Assembly (NCBI GenBank): GCA_030386875.1
Contig: CM059576.1
Span: forward strand, 17,364,058 to 17,428,057
Reading direction: 5' to 3'
From: Morinoia aosen
Taxonomy: Eukaryota; Arthropoda; Malacostraca; Amphipoda; Talitridae
DNA length: 64,000 nt
Under the pieces are notes generated by a model. The model was given only the letters and a program-made list of their open reading frames with translations. It made no database searches and was not told the DNA's origin. The translations under genes were made by a program, and so were the position numbers. Position 1 is the stretch's first letter. Every line of letters starts with the position of its first letter. Positions 1-10,646 of this stretch are shown piece after piece.

Positions 1-780
1 CTGAAAGGGATAAGGCAATTTAGAGAACACGACATGGCTTACGAAAAGTGATCCAGATCGTTCTCCTATGACGTCACAATTGTGCGTCTTAAGATCGGCA
101 ACAATACTACGAACTTCAGAAATGAAGATCCTAGTTTCTTGATAGGAGTGATCGAATTTGCACTTTAGTTCTAGCAATTTTTTGCATAAGCTGCTGACAA
201 TTGCGTCCGGTTTCGAGAACTCTTGTTCAAGCAGGTCAAGGGCAACTTTATAATTCAAATCGGTAATGGTTAAGTGCTCGACAAGCTTCAAAGTATACCC
301 ACTCAAGTAAGTTTTGAGATAGGTCAGCTTGGCCGAGCCAGAAAGGGAAACCCTGTGGCCAATAACGTCATTAAATTGAGATAAGAATGTCGAGTATTTA
401 AGAAAATCATCTCCCTCACCTGTGAAGACAACACATTTTAGATTAGGTAACTTCACGTCCGCTAGTGGAGGGAGAGGTTCGCGTTCAGGCTGCCTTTGTG
501 GTGTCAGCAAAGTTTTCAGCTTAATTTCAACATCTGATGAATAGGAACATTGGTTTTCTACTTCCTTATTTAATGCGGCATCATCTTTAGCAGTCTCCAA
601 CAGTTGGCTAATGATACTTTCATCATAAGCCCTTACTTGATCCAAGTTACGGCGAATTTCTTCGCAATAAGCCTGGACCTCGGCAACTGCTCCAGCAGTA
701 GCTGCATTTTCTGCCTTGCGAAGAGAAAGAGTTATTTTACGTTTGTAAACAGTCCTTCGCTGTTTAATAGGTTCAGTCAT
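1..780 (-). CDS. BEL/Pao-type Gag, N-terminal part (partial, runs off left edge)
   Basis: Read on the minus strand from the ATG at 780-778, the frame stays open for 260 codons to base 1, so the gene is cut by the window edge. The N-terminus is basic (starts MTEPIKQRRTVYKRK), followed by a helical stretch and then a block around residues 115-200 containing LPNLKCVVFTGEGDDFLKY and a leucine-rich segment. This is the layout of the Gag domain that opens BEL/Pao polyproteins (DUF1759 type: conserved P-x-F-x-G-x-x-x-x-W/F core, then SLSGSAKLTYLKTYLSG-like helices). Known role of the family: capsid-like packaging of element RNA. Seen: open frame and motifs; inferred: BEL/Pao assignment. Nothing downstream (protease, RT) is in the window. 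No disabling change is visible in the part present. Confidence 0.75.
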   Translation of the reverse strand, partial: MTEPIKQRRTVYKRKITLSLRKAENAATAGAVAEVQAYCEEIRRNLDQVRAYDESIISQLLETAKDDAALNKEVENQCSYSSDVEIKLKTLLTPQRQPEREPLPPLADVKLPNLKCVVFTGEGDDFLKYSTFLSQFNDVIGHRVSLSGSAKLTYLKTYLSGYTLKLVEHLTITDLNYKVALDLLEQEFSKPDAIVSSLCKKLLELKCKFDHSYQETRIFISEVRSIVADLKTHNCDVIGERSGSLFVSHVVFSKLPYPFQ

Positions 781-1549
781 GATGAAGGGCTCAAAATTTA
801 CACAAGTGAGACAGAATGAAGAGAAATTTCAAGAAGAAAGTTGAACGCAACTGCAAGATAGATAAAGGTAATTCCTTAGTATTTTAGTGTGTAAGGAAAT
901 CACACACTGCAAGATTTTCATAAGTTTTTAATTTGGTAACGCAACCAAAGACAAGAACGTTGAAGTTTAACAAAGATTGAGGCAGCAACGGAATCTTATT
1001 CCGTTCAGAAATTGGTTGATAAGGCCTCGCTTCCTCCTAGCTTGCGAGTGTTCGGAGAGAGACTGGAGGTACCGTTTTCAAGTATTGAATGGTACCTCCA
1101 GAAGGGTAAAAACCTCGGACAAAATTAGGAGTCAGATGGGCGCTCAACAAGAATTTAGCGGGGCCGAAATGACGCCCTCATCTGCTGTCGGGTTGGAAGC
1201 AGACCGGACCCGGCCGTAGTGGCGGTATACTGCGCAAAAGAAAACGGTAGTAAGCTTGCGAAATACACAAAACTAGCAAGTTTCTCGCAGCAGTTATTTC
1301 AATAAAATTTCAACGTAGGGCACAAATTTGAAATTGAATACGAGTCAAGTCCTAATGACCCTCACCTAAGGAATTACTTCCCGAGTGAAGCCATTGGAGC
1401 TTCTTTTAGAAGGAGGTTAGGTAAGAGATGGAAAAATAACGTAAAGACGACAGTTGAAGAATGCCATTCAGAGCAAGTATCAATAAGAGATAACGTGTTT
1501 AAGGATGGCCCAACGGGCACTTAAGACACGAGAGTAGCTAAATAATTAC
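781..1549. other. Upstream region of the BEL/Pao element (leader/LTR candidate), no gene
   Basis: No convincing coding frame. This lies 5' of the minus-strand gag, so it should hold the leader and perhaps the LTR, but with one copy in view the LTR ends cannot be fixed. It contains a strong hairpin: 11-bp arms at 1063-1073 and 1091-1101 (ctggaggtacc / ggtacctccag) with a 17-nt loop. Confidence 0.4.
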
Positions 1550-1797
1550 GGCTCGACAGAACCGGCAAGTAAGTAAGTACGGCTCGACAGAACCGGCAAG
1601 TAATTAAGTACGGCTCGACTGAACCGGCAAGTAAGTAAGTACGGCTCGACTGAACCGGCAAGTAAGTAAGTACGGCTCGACTGAACCGGCAAGTAAGTAA
1701 GTACGGCTCGACTGAACCGGCAAGTAAGTAAGTACGGCTCGACTGAACCGGCAAGTAAGTAAGTACGGCTCGACAGAACCGGCAAGTAAGTAACGTT
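1550..1797. repeat. 31-bp minisatellite, 8 copies
   Basis: Eight head-to-tail copies of a 31-bp unit begin at 1550, 1581, 1612, 1643, 1674, 1705, 1736 and 1767. Each carries ggctcgac(a/t)gaaccggc followed by aagtaagtaagtac. Copies are nearly identical (an A/T switch in gac(a/t)gaacc and one aagtaattaagt variant). Because 31 is not a multiple of three, every frame rotates and the open frames across it are artefacts. Confidence 0.95.
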
Positions 1798-2344
1798 AGA
1801 GGCGGCTAGAAAGCCTAGTAATTATGAATACCGCTCTGAATGGCTAGTTGAACAAAATAAACATGAAACACACACATTCACACAAACCAAATCAGGAGCA
1901 CGGTCAAAGAAAAGAACCAAGATTACGAGAAGGTTGTCGAATGCACATGCGAAGTGCAACACTCTGTTGTTCCACGTTACTCCATTAAGGTACACAGGAC
2001 GAGTACACAGTACAGTTCAAGTCCGTCGTGCAATGGTAAATATTAAGCCTCTCGAATGAACATATAAAAATATCTCACCGACATAGCTTCCTCCTCCGCC
2101 CCCGGTCAGCTGAAAGCCTTTAAAGTGCAAACTGACAAGTACCTGAGAGGCGCACACGGTAATTCTCAACAGGCGCACCTCCGATGTACCGTGATGGTTA
2201 TCCTATAGGCTTACAGAGGCAGAGGATTTCTTACATATCTTGCCATCTTCATCCCATGGTTTATCCTCTTCTCTTTTCGAATTGAGAACCTGGATGGCAT
2301 ATAGATATGCCACATGTGGAACATCCCCAAACGTGTGTTCGCAA
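1798..2344. other. Non-coding stretch, nothing recognised
   Basis: About 550 bases between the minisatellite and the first readable Helitron peptide. No open frame or repeat structure that I can support; it may include decayed Helitron 5' sequence. Confidence 0.5.
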
Positions 2345-3526
2345 CAAAGTCACCATGTAACAGTTTTACTCATATCGTCTCGCAATCAGAGATGACTTTA
2401 GTGCTTAACATCAATCTGGATTCTACTGCAGCAATACATTGTTGACGTCTATGTGAGAGTGGAGGGATGCCGTTTGAATTTCATTTAAAATAATCAGGCA
2501 TAATTAAGAGTGTTCGGGTCTCATGGATCACCTGGATAGACAGAATGATCATCAAGAGCCAGGTGTTGAGGTCATTTTGCCCACATTTACAGGAAATCCA
2601 AGGAACATGCAACAAGCATATCAAGATGCCATGGCGATCATCTGCAAATTTGGGAAACCAGATATTTTCTTGACGTACACTTGTAACCCGAAGTGTCGAG
2701 AAATCACAGAGAACCTTGGATTGCATGAAGCAGCACAACACAGATCAGATTTTGTTTCACATGTTTACTAGATGCACCTCAAGGAACTCTTGATTCATAC
2801 CAAGGATAGACATATCTTTGGTGCTTGCTCATATCCATGTCATCAAATTTCAAAAGCGCGGTCTACTACATTGCCATCTTTTGATGAGTTTGCAAGAAGA
2901 AGACAAACTAAGAACAAGAGAGCAAATTGATATAGTTTGTGCTGAAATACTTTCATCAGACCACCCAGAGTATAGAGAGAATGCGTGAGAACTTTGATGA
3001 TCCATGGTCCATGTGGGACATCAAACCCTACTTTTGTGTGCGTAGTTGAAGGACAGTGTGAGAAAAAATATCCAAAAGATTTCCAAGAAGAAACCATGAC
3101 AAATGTATCCGGATACCCAGTGTACAGATGGAGAAACAATGCAGAGAATGTACAAGTGGGCACTGGTGAGGTTGACAACAGATTTGTCGTCCCATACAAT
3201 AAGTATCTACTGAGAAAATACCGCGCCCATATAAATTTTGAAGTGTGTTCCTCGGTGAAATGCGTAAAAAACCTGTTCAAATATGTATATAAAGGCCACG
3301 ACTGTGCAAACATGGAAATCAGAAATAACATTGTTAATAATAATGAACCAAATGAAGTACATGAATATAATGAAGTTAAACAGTATTTGTCATGCAGGTA
3401 TGTGTCTCCGCCAGAAGCCTTTTGGAGATTGTCAGAGTTCATAATGCATGATCAATCTCACACAGTTTATCGTTTGGCTCTACATTAACCTGATCAGCAG
3501 CATGCTTGAGGGATATAACGAACACC
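2345..3526 (+). pseudogene. Helitron Rep (HUH) domain, decayed 5' part
   Basis: Several frames together spell a Helitron Rep. Frame starting 2429 gives QQYIVDVYVRVEGCRLNFI, the usual lead-in to the Helitron-like N domain. Frame at 2523 continues LPTFTGNPRNMQQAYQDAMA, then GKPDIFLTYTCNP. The next frame has the HUH relaxase motif: IKFQKRGLLHCHLLM with the H-x-H at 2869-2877. From 2985 the frame gives MIHGPCG, VVPYNKYLLRKYRAHIN and KNLFKYVYKGHD, the last carrying the catalytic-tyrosine region, and ends at VYRLALH (stop near 3488). Known role: rolling-circle nicking and joining. Frameshifts near 2500, 2770 and 2985 and several stops show it is dead. The helicase half lies beyond the inserted LTR element at 12831. 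Confidence 0.88.
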
Positions 3527-5711
3527 TGTAGCATACCGCTACATAAGCGTAAAAATTATAAATTTGCCATTCATACTTAAATAAATTAATTAGTAGCATT
3601 AAAAATATTACTCTAATTTATTATTAATTATTTTCTACTTCTAATTCGTAAGCATGGAAGTTTTTGTGTAAATGCATGAAATAATAAAAATAACACTTGA
3701 CATTTTTCGAGAGAGAAGCCCTCTGGTGGCAACACTGCGCAGTTGCGCGTCCTTTCTTTCAAAGCCACTCTTACTTTGGCGTCCTACTTAGCGGTGTTAC
3801 AGCAAATTTCTCGTGAGTTCAAATGTGTTAGAAAATAATCGTGTCCTTTCTTCGTTCCCGTGAGTAAATCAGTGTTAGGAAATAATCGTTGTTCTCTCTT
3901 CGTGTTCAGTGAATATTAATAAGTGACAGTGCAGTGTTAAGATACGTAGTTATGCGTAGGAATTGTGATGTAGCATGTTTTCATTCAGTGTTTTGTTTTT
4001 CTTCTCAACATGACTTAGCGTAAAAATATTGCGTCAGATGTGCATTGCATTTCCGTGTCATGATTTTATTATCAAAGCATAACCATGTTCGTTCCTTTTC
4101 TTTACAATAATCTACTAATCTACGATAATCTCTGCTTGGAATGAACGCGGCGAAATTTGCCGGCGTTCGTTGTCGAGTAGCGTCTGTGTGTAATGGCGGA
4201 ACCTCACACCGCCGTCTCTTATCACTACTCTGTGATTATAAATACTATAGGCATGTGTATAGTAGCATTTATTCTTTTTTTACAAACCGACTGGCAGTAG
4301 TTTAAATTACGAAAAGTATTCATGTCTATGCTTGCTAAGTTTTGGAATTTCATTTCTTAATTCCATATCCTTGCAAACTTTTACGTAAACGCCTTTATTT
4401 CAATAGAGAAACATTTCAATGAAATTTAATTTAACTCATAGCATTCTGGTGATAAAGACACCCAACCTTCTGCCTATCTTAAGTGTGTGCAAATTGCTGG
4501 CGGCTCTGGCTGATGCCGACGCGTAAGCCGCCGGTTAAATCGCAACACGGAACCCTCATGCTTTCGTGTTTTCTTTCTTCGCGTATTTTCCGCCTGTGAA
4601 ATCAACGTTTAGGTTTTCCTTTTCCTATTATCATTTGGGGATATATATTATTCCTTAATTCCTTTATTATTGCAAATGATCTACCAGAATTTCTTAGTAG
4701 GATTGAGATCCTCGAATTTTAGGATTTTTATGTTTTTTTTCTTACTGCTTTCAAAAGTGCAGTCACTTGATATTTTCACCATTTTCCGTAGATCTCGTGT
4801 TTACTTGCCCGTAGTCTCTGTAAGGAATCACGATCTTTATTCTTGGAAATTCTTAAACCTAATACTCAGATTTTTAAAGCCAGAGGCATTAGTGATTAAA
4901 CAATTTATTTATTGTTTAAATCTGTTACAATCTGTCAACCAAAAATCTGTCCTATCTCTTTTGAGTTTGCCAAAAGTGAGAATCCTACTGTAGCTGGAGT
5001 AAAACCTATAGGAGTTTCTCGGATTTCTCCGTGTGGGAAGAGTTGTCATTATAATTTGGATTGTCAGTGGTGGAATGTCTTGATGTCTCTCCTGGAATGT
5101 TTCATCCAGCATCTTGGACTCCTGTGCAGGACCTCTACATCATCGCCATACACGCAACACTCACAAAATTGAATCTCCCTGGGTTTTCCTGAGTGCCATG
5201 TTAATTGCTATTCTCACATAAGCAGTGACTAAACTTGCTACTACTAATCTGAGCAAGTAATTCAACTTGCTCCTGCTAATGTGCCAACTTGCTTCTGCTC
5301 ACATGAGCCGGATTTAACTTGCACACTCAACCTCACCTTATGTTGAGTCATTAGTTCTACCTGAACTAATTCACTGACCTGCGCTCAATCATCTCAAATT
5401 GCCAAAACTCAAATTCCCAAATACCACTCACTCACCCTGCTTACTCCATCGCGTGCCGGCCTTCGTCAAAGCCAGCCTGGTCCTCCGGCGAGGATTGCCC
5501 ACCTAGACAAGCTCTCCGAGATCAAGATCCAAGCCAGTTCTCCTGGTTTCCTCTTCCAATAAACTCCACCTAAAAACGAGCTGAGTCCATAACCGCTTTT
5601 CATTATCCCTCTCGTAATTTTCCTTACGCTTCGAGAATTGATCGAGTTGTTCTTGCCGTAAAAAAATCAATATTTTACACTCAAACCAACCAACGGCAGA
5701 TAAACCCGACA
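3527..5711 (+). repeat. 5' LTR of the CsRn1-like element (2185 bp)
   Basis: Starts TGTAGCATAC and ends CCCGACA (TG...CA ends); near-identical to 10647-12830. Unusually long for this clade. AATAAA lies at 5558-5563, a candidate polyadenylation signal, and a TATAAATA stretch lies near 4237. Small open frames inside (for example 4912-5172) are conserved only because the LTRs are recent twins. Confidence 0.95.
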
Positions 5712-5712
5712 C

Positions 5713-5730
5713 TGGTGCATTGGCCGGGAA
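5713..5730 (+). other. Primer-binding site, tRNA-Gly(GCC)
   Basis: TGGTGCATTGGCCGGGAA starts 1 nt after the LTR and is the exact 18-nt complement of the 3' end of a metazoan tRNA-Gly(GCC) (…CCCGGCCAATGCACCA). It would prime minus-strand DNA synthesis. CsRn1-clade elements are, as I recall, usually described with a tRNA-Trp primer, so Gly is notable. Confidence 0.85.
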
Positions 5731-6289
5731 CTCTTAAAAACAAAAAACTCAACTCGAAGTGTTTGAGAGATTGTGAGAGGATAATGTTGGCGTATCATTG
5801 TAGTGATAAGTTTTCCCATTTCGTGGTAGTTTGAGAGATTCCTGTGGATTTTGACCGTGCTAATTGTTCTCCGAGCAGCTCTAACAAAAATTTTTTTTTC
5901 CAGCAATATCCTGTCCTTTTTTTGTTTGTTTCATGTGCCTCAGTAGGTAGGGAAAATATTTTTTCTATTTCCGTGCTTACGTGCATTCTGACTACCGTAA
6001 AATTCGCGTTTCCCTTCTCCATTTTTCCTCCATTTTCTTCAACTTATTGATTGATTGAGTGGGTAGAAAAATAATTTTTCTCACCTGCTTTATTTTCGTG
6101 CCTACGCAAATTGCCGCATACCGCATAAAAATTTTTCTTTCCTCTCGTTTCCAATTTCTTATTTCCTTGTTTCTGTTACAACTTTATCTGAATGATTGAG
6201 TAGGTAAAGAATTAACGCAAACCCTTGCCACTTAATTCCAAGTCTTAGGCACTGATATCATTAATTGCATCCCAAAAGTGATCGCTAGC
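5731..6289 (+). other. Untranslated leader of the CsRn1-like element
   Basis: About 560 bases between the primer site and the gag ATG with no credible frame. This is where packaging and dimerisation signals would be expected; none can be pinpointed by reading. Confidence 0.6.
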
Positions 6290-7267
6290 ATGCCTGAATC
6301 AGATAATGAAGATCGAGCCCCCACAAATCCCATTAGGCTCCCTTCCTTTATTCCGGAGGACGCTCACACCTGGTTTCAACAGTGTGAAGCCGTATTTAGG
6401 TACCATAAAATAAGTAGTGAGATAGACAAATTCCATGCTCTTGTGAGCGCCGCGCCCACAAAACTACTAAATAACTCTAATGACATCTTAGAAAACCCTC
6501 CAGATCATAATCCTTACGGAATCTTGAAAGGCAAAATCTTAGCAAGGCTTCAGATGTCCGATGCGGACAAATTCCGAAGTCTTGTAGATGCCTCAGCAAT
6601 TCCACCTGTCTCTGTTTCTTTCTCTCCCTCTTCGCTAGTGAAAGAGCTGCGGAAAATCGCTACGGGAGTTGCCGTAGCTGAGGGATTTCTGAAGGAAGTT
6701 TTCATGACAAAGTTGTCACCTAATGTGCGTCCATTTCTATCGCTAGCAGGGCCCGAGCAAACGTTAGAAAAATTAGCGGAAGCCGCCGAAACGGTGATCC
6801 GAAATATTAGTTTGCCACGAGAACCACAAGTTGCTTCCTTGAATGTAGGAGCTACAAATTTTAGCCCGTCAAATAAGGCGCCTAGTCAATCCTCAGCCAC
6901 AATAGATAAGCTGCAGCCGGACATCGCTGAAATAAAGCAAGCTCTCCAAAATTTTCAAATAGGTCAGAGTCAAAGTGTGGCTCACATTCAGCAAGGCCCA
7001 GGGAGATTCCAAAGCCACCAAAATGCCTACGACTATCCCTCTGACTATCACTCTAACTATCCTCCTCCTCCTCCTCAACGCTTTGATAGAGGTAGATCTT
7101 ATGATAGGTCAAATCAAGACCGCCGCTTCAGGTCGCGCTCTCGTGATGCTAGTAGCAATTTATGCTGGTACCACATAAAATTTGGTGACCAAGCTCGCAA
7201 ATGTGCCTCTAGATACTGTCCTCGTTATACCGAAATGACGTCGGGAAACGCCATCAGCGACGCATAG
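6290..7267 (+). CDS. gag: Gag of CsRn1-like gypsy element
   Basis: 325 codons from the ATG at 6290; an in-frame GTG at 6278 is less likely. The N-terminal half (FIPEDAHTWFQQCEAVFRYH, then SAAPTKLL) is the arthropod gypsy capsid-like domain, with W-F-x-x-x-E-x-x-F near residues 28-38. A proline/glutamine/tyrosine-rich linker (PPPPPQ) and an RS-rich basic stretch follow. The C-terminal box CWYH…CASRYC near 7164-7220 has Cys-Cys spacing of the CHCC type seen in CsRn1 elements instead of CCHC. Family role: forms the virus-like particle and binds RNA. Two tandem TAGs end it (7265-7270). Its last codons overlap pol, and the frameshift heptamer sits seven codons before the stop. Confidence 0.9.
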   Translation: MPESDNEDRAPTNPIRLPSFIPEDAHTWFQQCEAVFRYHKISSEIDKFHALVSAAPTKLLNNSNDILENPPDHNPYGILKGKILARLQMSDADKFRSLVDASAIPPVSVSFSPSSLVKELRKIATGVAVAEGFLKEVFMTKLSPNVRPFLSLAGPEQTLEKLAEAAETVIRNISLPREPQVASLNVGATNFSPSNKAPSQSSATIDKLQPDIAEIKQALQNFQIGQSQSVAHIQQGPGRFQSHQNAYDYPSDYHSNYPPPPPQRFDRGRSYDRSNQDRRFRSRSRDASSNLCWYHIKFGDQARKCASRYCPRYTEMTSGNAISDA

Positions 7268-10200
7268 TAGCGAGTACTGCGTTGCCTCATTCCCAGACTA
7301 CTCGCCTCTTGACCATTCACGATCCCGTCACTAAGTATCGATTTTTAATTGACACTGGATCCAGTGTATCAATTATCCCAGCCACGGTGAAAGACAAAAA
7401 CAACCCAATGTTGGCGACATTACGCGCCGCAAACGGCACGCCAATTCCTTGTTACGGTGAAAGACTTTTAGAGTGCGGTCTGGGATTGAGGAGAAAATTC
7501 TGCTTTACCTTCATGATAGCTGATGTTCAAGAACCAATAATTGGTGCTGATTTTTTGGCCAAGTTTGGCATAGTTGTAGATATTAAGAATCGGTGTATTA
7601 GGGACGAGGAGACACAGATCTCAATTCCCGCTTGCAGCATAACTAGAGCTAATGTCTTGCATTCCTTCTCGATTGCTTTCAAGGAGGAGTGCATGTTTGA
7701 ACAGGAACTTAAAAATTTCCCAGCATTAACAAACCCTAACTTAGCTTCTAATAACATGCAAACATGCACAAAGCACTTCATAGAGACGCAAGGTCCGCCA
7801 GTTTTCTCCCGTGCTAGGCGACTGCCGCCTGATCGATTGGCGTTAGCTAAGAAAGAATTCGCTAGGATGCTCGAAGATGGCATCATTCGCACTTCCAAAA
7901 GCCCTTGGGCTAGCCCTCTTTTGCTAGTACCCAAGGCTAACGGTGAATTCAGACCGTGCGGGGATTTCCGCAGGTTGAATGCCGTTACTCTACCTGATCG
8001 CTATCCTATTCCTTACTTGCATGATTTCAGTGCAAATTTAGAGGGAGCACAAATTTTCTCTAAGATAGACCTGCAGTCCGCCTTTCATCAAATTCCCTTG
8101 GATGAGTCTGCGATTCCTAAGACCGCGGTAATCACTCCGTTTGGTCTCTTTGAATTCCTAAAAATGCCTTACGGCTTGAGGAACGCTCCTCAGACGTTCC
8201 AAAGGCACATGGCTGAAATTTTCTCTGACCTCACTTTCGCTTATGTCTATCTAGACGACATCCTTGTGGCGTCCACAACCCCAGAGTTGCACAAAGACCA
8301 TCTTAGGGTCGTTTTTCAAAGGTTGTCCGACAATGGACTCCTCGTAAATCCTGCAAAATGTGAGCTCGGAAAGCCATCACTTATTTACTTAGGTCATGAA
8401 ATCTCTAGCCTAGGTCTAAAACCTTTGCCTTCCAAAGTAGAAGTCATCAAAAACTTTCCTCTTCCACAGACCCAGAAGGAACTCAGAAGGTTCCTAGGTT
8501 CTGTTAACTTCTACCATCGTTTCATTCGCAACTGTGCTCAAACTCTAGCGCCCTTGTCTGACCTCCTCGAACCGAAACGTAAAGGCAAATCTATTGAGGT
8601 AAAATGGACAGAAGAAGCGCGAAAAGCTTTTGAGACAATCAAGCACAAGTTAGCTTCCGCGACTGAACTATCCTACCCTATTGCTAATGCTGATTTCAGC
8701 CTCGTTGTTGACGCATCCAGTACCGCCGTAGGTGCTGTGTTGCAACAACAAGTAGGTACTAATATCTCTCCTCTTGCTTTCTTTTCCAAAAAGCTGTCGC
8801 CCACTGAGCGTGGTTATAGCGCGTTCGGTAGGGAACTTCTTGCTATCTACCTATCTGTGAGACACTTTCGCTATGCTCTAGAGGCGAGGGATTTTGTGAT
8901 CTACACTGATCACAAACCTTTGACCTCAGCGATCAAAATGCCTTCTGAAAGACATTCCCCTAGGGAAGCTCGACACTTGTCGTTTATAAGTCAGTTTACC
9001 ACTGACATTCGTTACATTAAGGGACTAGACAATACCGTAGCCGATTGTCTCTCCCGAATTAATTCTGTCCAAACCAGTGGTGAAATCACCTTCGGCAACA
9101 TTGCTAATGCTCAGAAGGAGGATCCTGAACTTCAGGACCTTCTCAAACCTTCTAACACTTCCTCTCCAAAACTAACCTTGGTTGACGGCGTGTACCGTGA
9201 TGCCGAGCGACCTTCTCGTTTGTATCTTCCTGCGACGCTCCGCAGAGTAGCTGTCCTCCACCTTCATTCCCTCTCTCATCCAGGTATTAACCGTACAGTG
9301 CGTTTGATTTCTGATCGTTTCGTCTGGCCAGCGATGCGTAAGGAGGTCAAGCAAATTGTGCAAAATTGCCATGCGTGCCAGAGTAGCAAGGTGGTGAAAC
9401 ATAATCGTGCGGCGCTGCAGAGTTGTGCATTCACAGGTCACAAGTTTGACTCTGTACACCTAGATTTGGTGGGTCCCTTGCCCGTATCGCGCGGTGATTC
9501 TTATTTGTTGACCATCATCGATAGGTTCACGCGTTGGGTTGAGGCTGTCCCTCTTCCTGATACCCAAACTGAGACTGTAGCGCGCGCCTTCTTGTCAGAA
9601 TGGATCTCTAGATTTGGTGTTCCCTTAAGTGTCACCCATGACCGGGGATCACAATTCACCTCCAAATTCTGGAGTGAGCTTAGCACCGCTTTAGGGTGTG
9701 CAAATACATCCACTACAGCGTATCATCCGCAGTCAAATGGACTTATTGAGAGAGTCCACAGAGACCTCAAGTCTGCCTTGCGCTGCCTTAATTGCAGTCA
9801 CGATTGGACTGATAGACTTCCAGTAGTACTACTTAGCATCCGAAACCTACACAGACAAGATCAGCAGTGCACAGCGGCTGAAATGTTGTACGGGAAGACG
9901 CTTCGTCTCCCCGGCGACATTGTTGACCCAAAACCTTTGCCTGAATTTTCATCCGCTGACCGTTCCGCTTATGTAACCTGCCTAAAAGATTGCATGCGCC
10001 AGATCAAGTATGTGGCTCCACGAATGCCTCAGACTCAGGACAAACTGAATTCCGCCCTGCAAGACTGCACACATGTGTATGTCCGCAATGATGCTATAAA
10101 ACCTACACTCACGCGCCCTTATGATGGCCCATTCAAAGTACTTAAACGCAAGCAAAAATATTTCATCCTCGAAAGATTCGGCTCACACGACCCTGTGAGC

Positions 10201-10605
10201 ATTGATCGATTAAAAGTCGCATACACTTCTGATCATAGTGTAACTCATAACTCATCCTCCTCTCCGCAGATTTCTCCTTCCACTGAGACTCGATCATATC
10301 TACCATCTCAGCTTCCTCAGTTGGCTGCCTTGTTGCCTAGTCAACTTGAGTGTAACCCTTTCTACGTGTCTGTACATTCAAACCCTATCTCTAACCCTGT
10401 CGTAGATTCTAACTCTAGTCCTCTTACTGACACAGCGACAAGTCTGGAGAGACCAGACGAGCCCGCTGCAGTAACTCCTGTTCCTAGGACTCTTGCCGAT
10501 CTAAACTTGCAGACCCGTTTGGTGAAACTTCCCCGCTCAGTATCATTTGCCAATTGCCGAACTCGGCAGGGTCGTGTAGTTCGCCCTCCTTCCCGCTACA
10601 GATGA
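7213..10605 (+). CDS. pol: Pol (protease-RT-RNase H-integrase) of CsRn1-like element
   Basis: The frame is -1 to gag, open from 7213 with no usable ATG at its start, so expression as Gag-Pol by frameshifting at 7243-7249 is expected. Order: retropepsin (DTGSS, Asp codon at 7351; PIIGADFL near 7534), RT (FRPCGDFRRLNAV; YLDD at 8248-8259), RNase H (VDASSTAVGA at ~8707; YTDHKPL ~8905), integrase with HHCC finger (H…H, CHAC ~9367), catalytic D (HLDLVGP), D (THDRGSQF) and E (GLIERVHRD), then a GPY/F module (RPYDGPFKVL ~10117). Length is normal for gypsy Pol and all catalytic residues are present. The tail is S/P-rich and ends RVVRPPSRYR. No chromodomain is visible. Confidence 0.95.
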   Translation: MLSSLYRNDVGKRHQRRIVASTALPHSQTTRLLTIHDPVTKYRFLIDTGSSVSIIPATVKDKNNPMLATLRAANGTPIPCYGERLLECGLGLRRKFCFTFMIADVQEPIIGADFLAKFGIVVDIKNRCIRDEETQISIPACSITRANVLHSFSIAFKEECMFEQELKNFPALTNPNLASNNMQTCTKHFIETQGPPVFSRARRLPPDRLALAKKEFARMLEDGIIRTSKSPWASPLLLVPKANGEFRPCGDFRRLNAVTLPDRYPIPYLHDFSANLEGAQIFSKIDLQSAFHQIPLDESAIPKTAVITPFGLFEFLKMPYGLRNAPQTFQRHMAEIFSDLTFAYVYLDDILVASTTPELHKDHLRVVFQRLSDNGLLVNPAKCELGKPSLIYLGHEISSLGLKPLPSKVEVIKNFPLPQTQKELRRFLGSVNFYHRFIRNCAQTLAPLSDLLEPKRKGKSIEVKWTEEARKAFETIKHKLASATELSYPIANADFSLVVDASSTAVGAVLQQQVGTNISPLAFFSKKLSPTERGYSAFGRELLAIYLSVRHFRYALEARDFVIYTDHKPLTSAIKMPSERHSPREARHLSFISQFTTDIRYIKGLDNTVADCLSRINSVQTSGEITFGNIANAQKEDPELQDLLKPSNTSSPKLTLVDGVYRDAERPSRLYLPATLRRVAVLHLHSLSHPGINRTVRLISDRFVWPAMRKEVKQIVQNCHACQSSKVVKHNRAALQSCAFTGHKFDSVHLDLVGPLPVSRGDSYLLTIIDRFTRWVEAVPLPDTQTETVARAFLSEWISRFGVPLSVTHDRGSQFTSKFWSELSTALGCANTSTTAYHPQSNGLIERVHRDLKSALRCLNCSHDWTDRLPVVLLSIRNLHRQDQQCTAAEMLYGKTLRLPGDIVDPKPLPEFSSADRSAYVTCLKDCMRQIKYVAPRMPQTQDKLNSALQDCTHVYVRNDAIKPTLTRPYDGPFKVLKRKQKYFILERFGSHDPVSIDRLKVAYTSDHSVTHNSSSSPQISPSTETRSYLPSQLPQLAALLPSQLECNPFYVSVHSNPISNPVVDSNSSPLTDTATSLERPDEPAAVTPVPRTLADLNLQTRLVKLPRSVSFANCRTRQGRVVRPPSRYR
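7243..7305 (+). promoter_or_regulatory. Programmed -1 frameshift signal (GGGAAAC + H-type pseudoknot)
   Basis: The heptamer GGGAAAC (7243-7249) is in the gag phase G GGA AAC, the canonical X XXY YYZ form. Seven bases later an 8-bp stem starts: 7257-7264 (gcgacgca) pairs with 7278-7285 (tgcgttgc, one G-U). The loop bases 7270-7276 (gcgagta) are perfectly complementary to 7299-7305 (tactcgc), giving a 7-bp second stem and a classic H-type pseudoknot. A -1 slip moves ribosomes from gag into the pol frame, which is open from 7213. Sequence seen; function inferred. Confidence 0.85.
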
Positions 10606-10637
10606 TTGCAGCGGGTGGACCTTTCGGTCTGCGCCTT

Positions 10638-10646
10638 GGGGGGTAA
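10638..10646 (+). other. Polypurine tract
   Basis: GGGGGGTAA lies directly against the 3' LTR start at 10647; it would prime plus-strand synthesis. Confidence 0.7.

Noticed and set aside
1521-1785. Repetitive open frames on the minus strand (SVEPYLLTCRF repeats)
   Set aside because: By-product of the 31-bp minisatellite, open in more than one frame.
4912-5172. 86-codon frame repeated in both LTRs (also 12031-12291)
   Set aside because: It is preserved only because the LTRs are recent twins; composition and lack of features argue against a gene.
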